From Pseudomonas sp. FP2335 (GTDB lineage Bacteria > Pseudomonadota > Gammaproteobacteria > Pseudomonadales > Pseudomonadaceae), in contig NZ_CP117437.1 of assembly GCF_030687535.1 (NCBI RefSeq), positions 3,617,501 through 3,681,500 on the forward strand: a DNA stretch of 64,000 bases, written 5' to 3'. Below the pieces are notes generated by a model. It made no database searches. It was not told the DNA's origin and saw only the letters and a list, made by a program, of their open reading frames with translations. A program made the translations under genes and the position numbers. This document shows, piece by piece, positions 63,542 through 64,000 of the stretch. Each line of letters begins with the position of its first letter. The stretch's first letter is position 1.

Positions 63542-63588
63542 TTTTTTTGCACAGCTGAAAATCCGACTGACACAACACAGATCAAAAT

Positions 63589-63677
63589 GTGGGAGCTGGC
63601 TTGCCTGCGAGGGCAGTACACCAGCCACCGCATTCATTTGCTGACACACTGCCATCGCGGGCAAGCCCGCCCCCACA
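63589..63677. repeat. REP pair after aceA
   Basis: TGTGGGAGCTGGCTTGCCTG at the left and its diverged complement (GCGGGCAAGCCCGCCCCCACA) ending at 63677, around an unmatched centre. Confidence 0.88.
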
Positions 63678-64000
63678 AGGGAAATGCATTCAGCCCGGAG
63701 ATTTTCGGCAAAACATTGATCCAGAGCGGTATTTGCGCGCGAAAAAACGGTTAAAAGATCCCCGCCGACAACTAAGCGACAATCAAGCAAGTAACGCTAA
63801 CTTTCCGCGCCGCACGAGAAACATTCGCTTAAACCCCACGCAAACAATATTCATTATCATTTGGCGCATAAAAACTTCGTTACAGGCTAAACAAAACACA
63901 TTTGATAAAATGCCCGCTAATGCCCGCTACACAAGGGCTACAGCCCCATCGAGGTGCACTATGTCCTTATTCCATCGAATAATTTCGCCATAGGAATTTT
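63678..64000 (+). promoter_or_regulatory. AT-rich upstream region with Fur-box-like site at the window end
   Basis: No gene is complete here. At 63840-63858 GCAAACAATATTCATTATC matches the 19-base Fur consensus at 14 positions by my alignment. Further right are TTACAG (near 63882) and TGATAA 17 bases later, a possible promoter, then GAGGTGCACT before an ATG at 63961 that opens only 10 codons (MSLFHRIISP, stop at 63991). In P. aeruginosa the nuo operon follows a few genes after aceA, but no nuoA sequence is seen here. Confidence 0.4.

Overview
The window is a high-GC chromosomal segment of a fluorescent Pseudomonas, most likely of the P. fluorescens group. The evidence is a GacS-type hybrid kinase followed by ldhA, both isocitrate dehydrogenases (icd and monomeric idh) back to back, the blocks yccA, tusDCBE, cysG-serS-crcB-rarA-lolA-ftsK, aat-bpt-infA and clpA/clpS/cspD in the order known from P. 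aeruginosa, and nine copies of the Pseudomonas GTGGGAGCGGGCTTGC-type REP palindrome. Species cannot be fixed from the sequence alone.

Layout. (1) Bases 1-6470 are accessory and visibly more AT-rich: a gene cut by the window edge, an HprRS/CopRS-like two-component system divergent from a periplasmic GlcG/HbpS-like protein and a transthyretin-like 5-hydroxyisourate hydrolase (HiuH), a cytochrome P450 divergent from an ArsR-type regulator, a secreted protein whose signal peptide is split by one extra A, and the tail of a tyrosine integrase just downstream of tRNA-Ser(UGA). This looks like one end of an old tRNA-integrated element. (2) 6.7-17 kb is core: yccA, then murB-LMW-PTP-kdsB-trm112-lpxK-exbD-exbB-comEC on the minus strand, DUF2062 and a second two-component pair. 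(3) 17-32 kb: gacS, ldhA, small envelope and redox genes (META lipoprotein, TlpA, ArsC, WrbA), ttcA, sprT, a CaiB-type CoA transferase, and the tusDCBE sulfur relay with a TrpD2-like gene and a glutathionyl-hydroquinone reductase. (4) 32-49.5 kb: cysG-serS-crcB-rarA-lolA-ftsK, aat-bpt-infA, clpA-clpS, cspD, icd and idh. (5) 49.5-55 kb: five genes on one strand (EamA transporter, cupin, fused CoA-transferase, flavoprotein, LysR), mostly AT-rich, inserted between idh and the NUDIX-mnmA-hflD-purB block. (6) 55-63.5 kb is core again: nudJ-like, mnmA, hflD, purB, a RoxA-type ribosomal oxygenase, a GNAT enzyme, a secretin-domain protein and aceA. The last ~540 bases hold no complete gene but carry a REP and a Fur-box-like site.

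Functional links. icd, idh and aceA together control the isocitrate branch point between the TCA cycle and the glyoxylate shunt. tusDCBE, mnmA and ttcA all act in tRNA 2-thiolation. clpS/clpA and aat/bpt form the bacterial N-degron pathway. lpxK/kdsB/lolA/murB serve the envelope. The best candidates for undescribed biology are the five-gene island at 49.5-55 kb, the HprR-like module with its apparent operator at 2391-2408, and the frameshifted secreted gene at 5615-6155.
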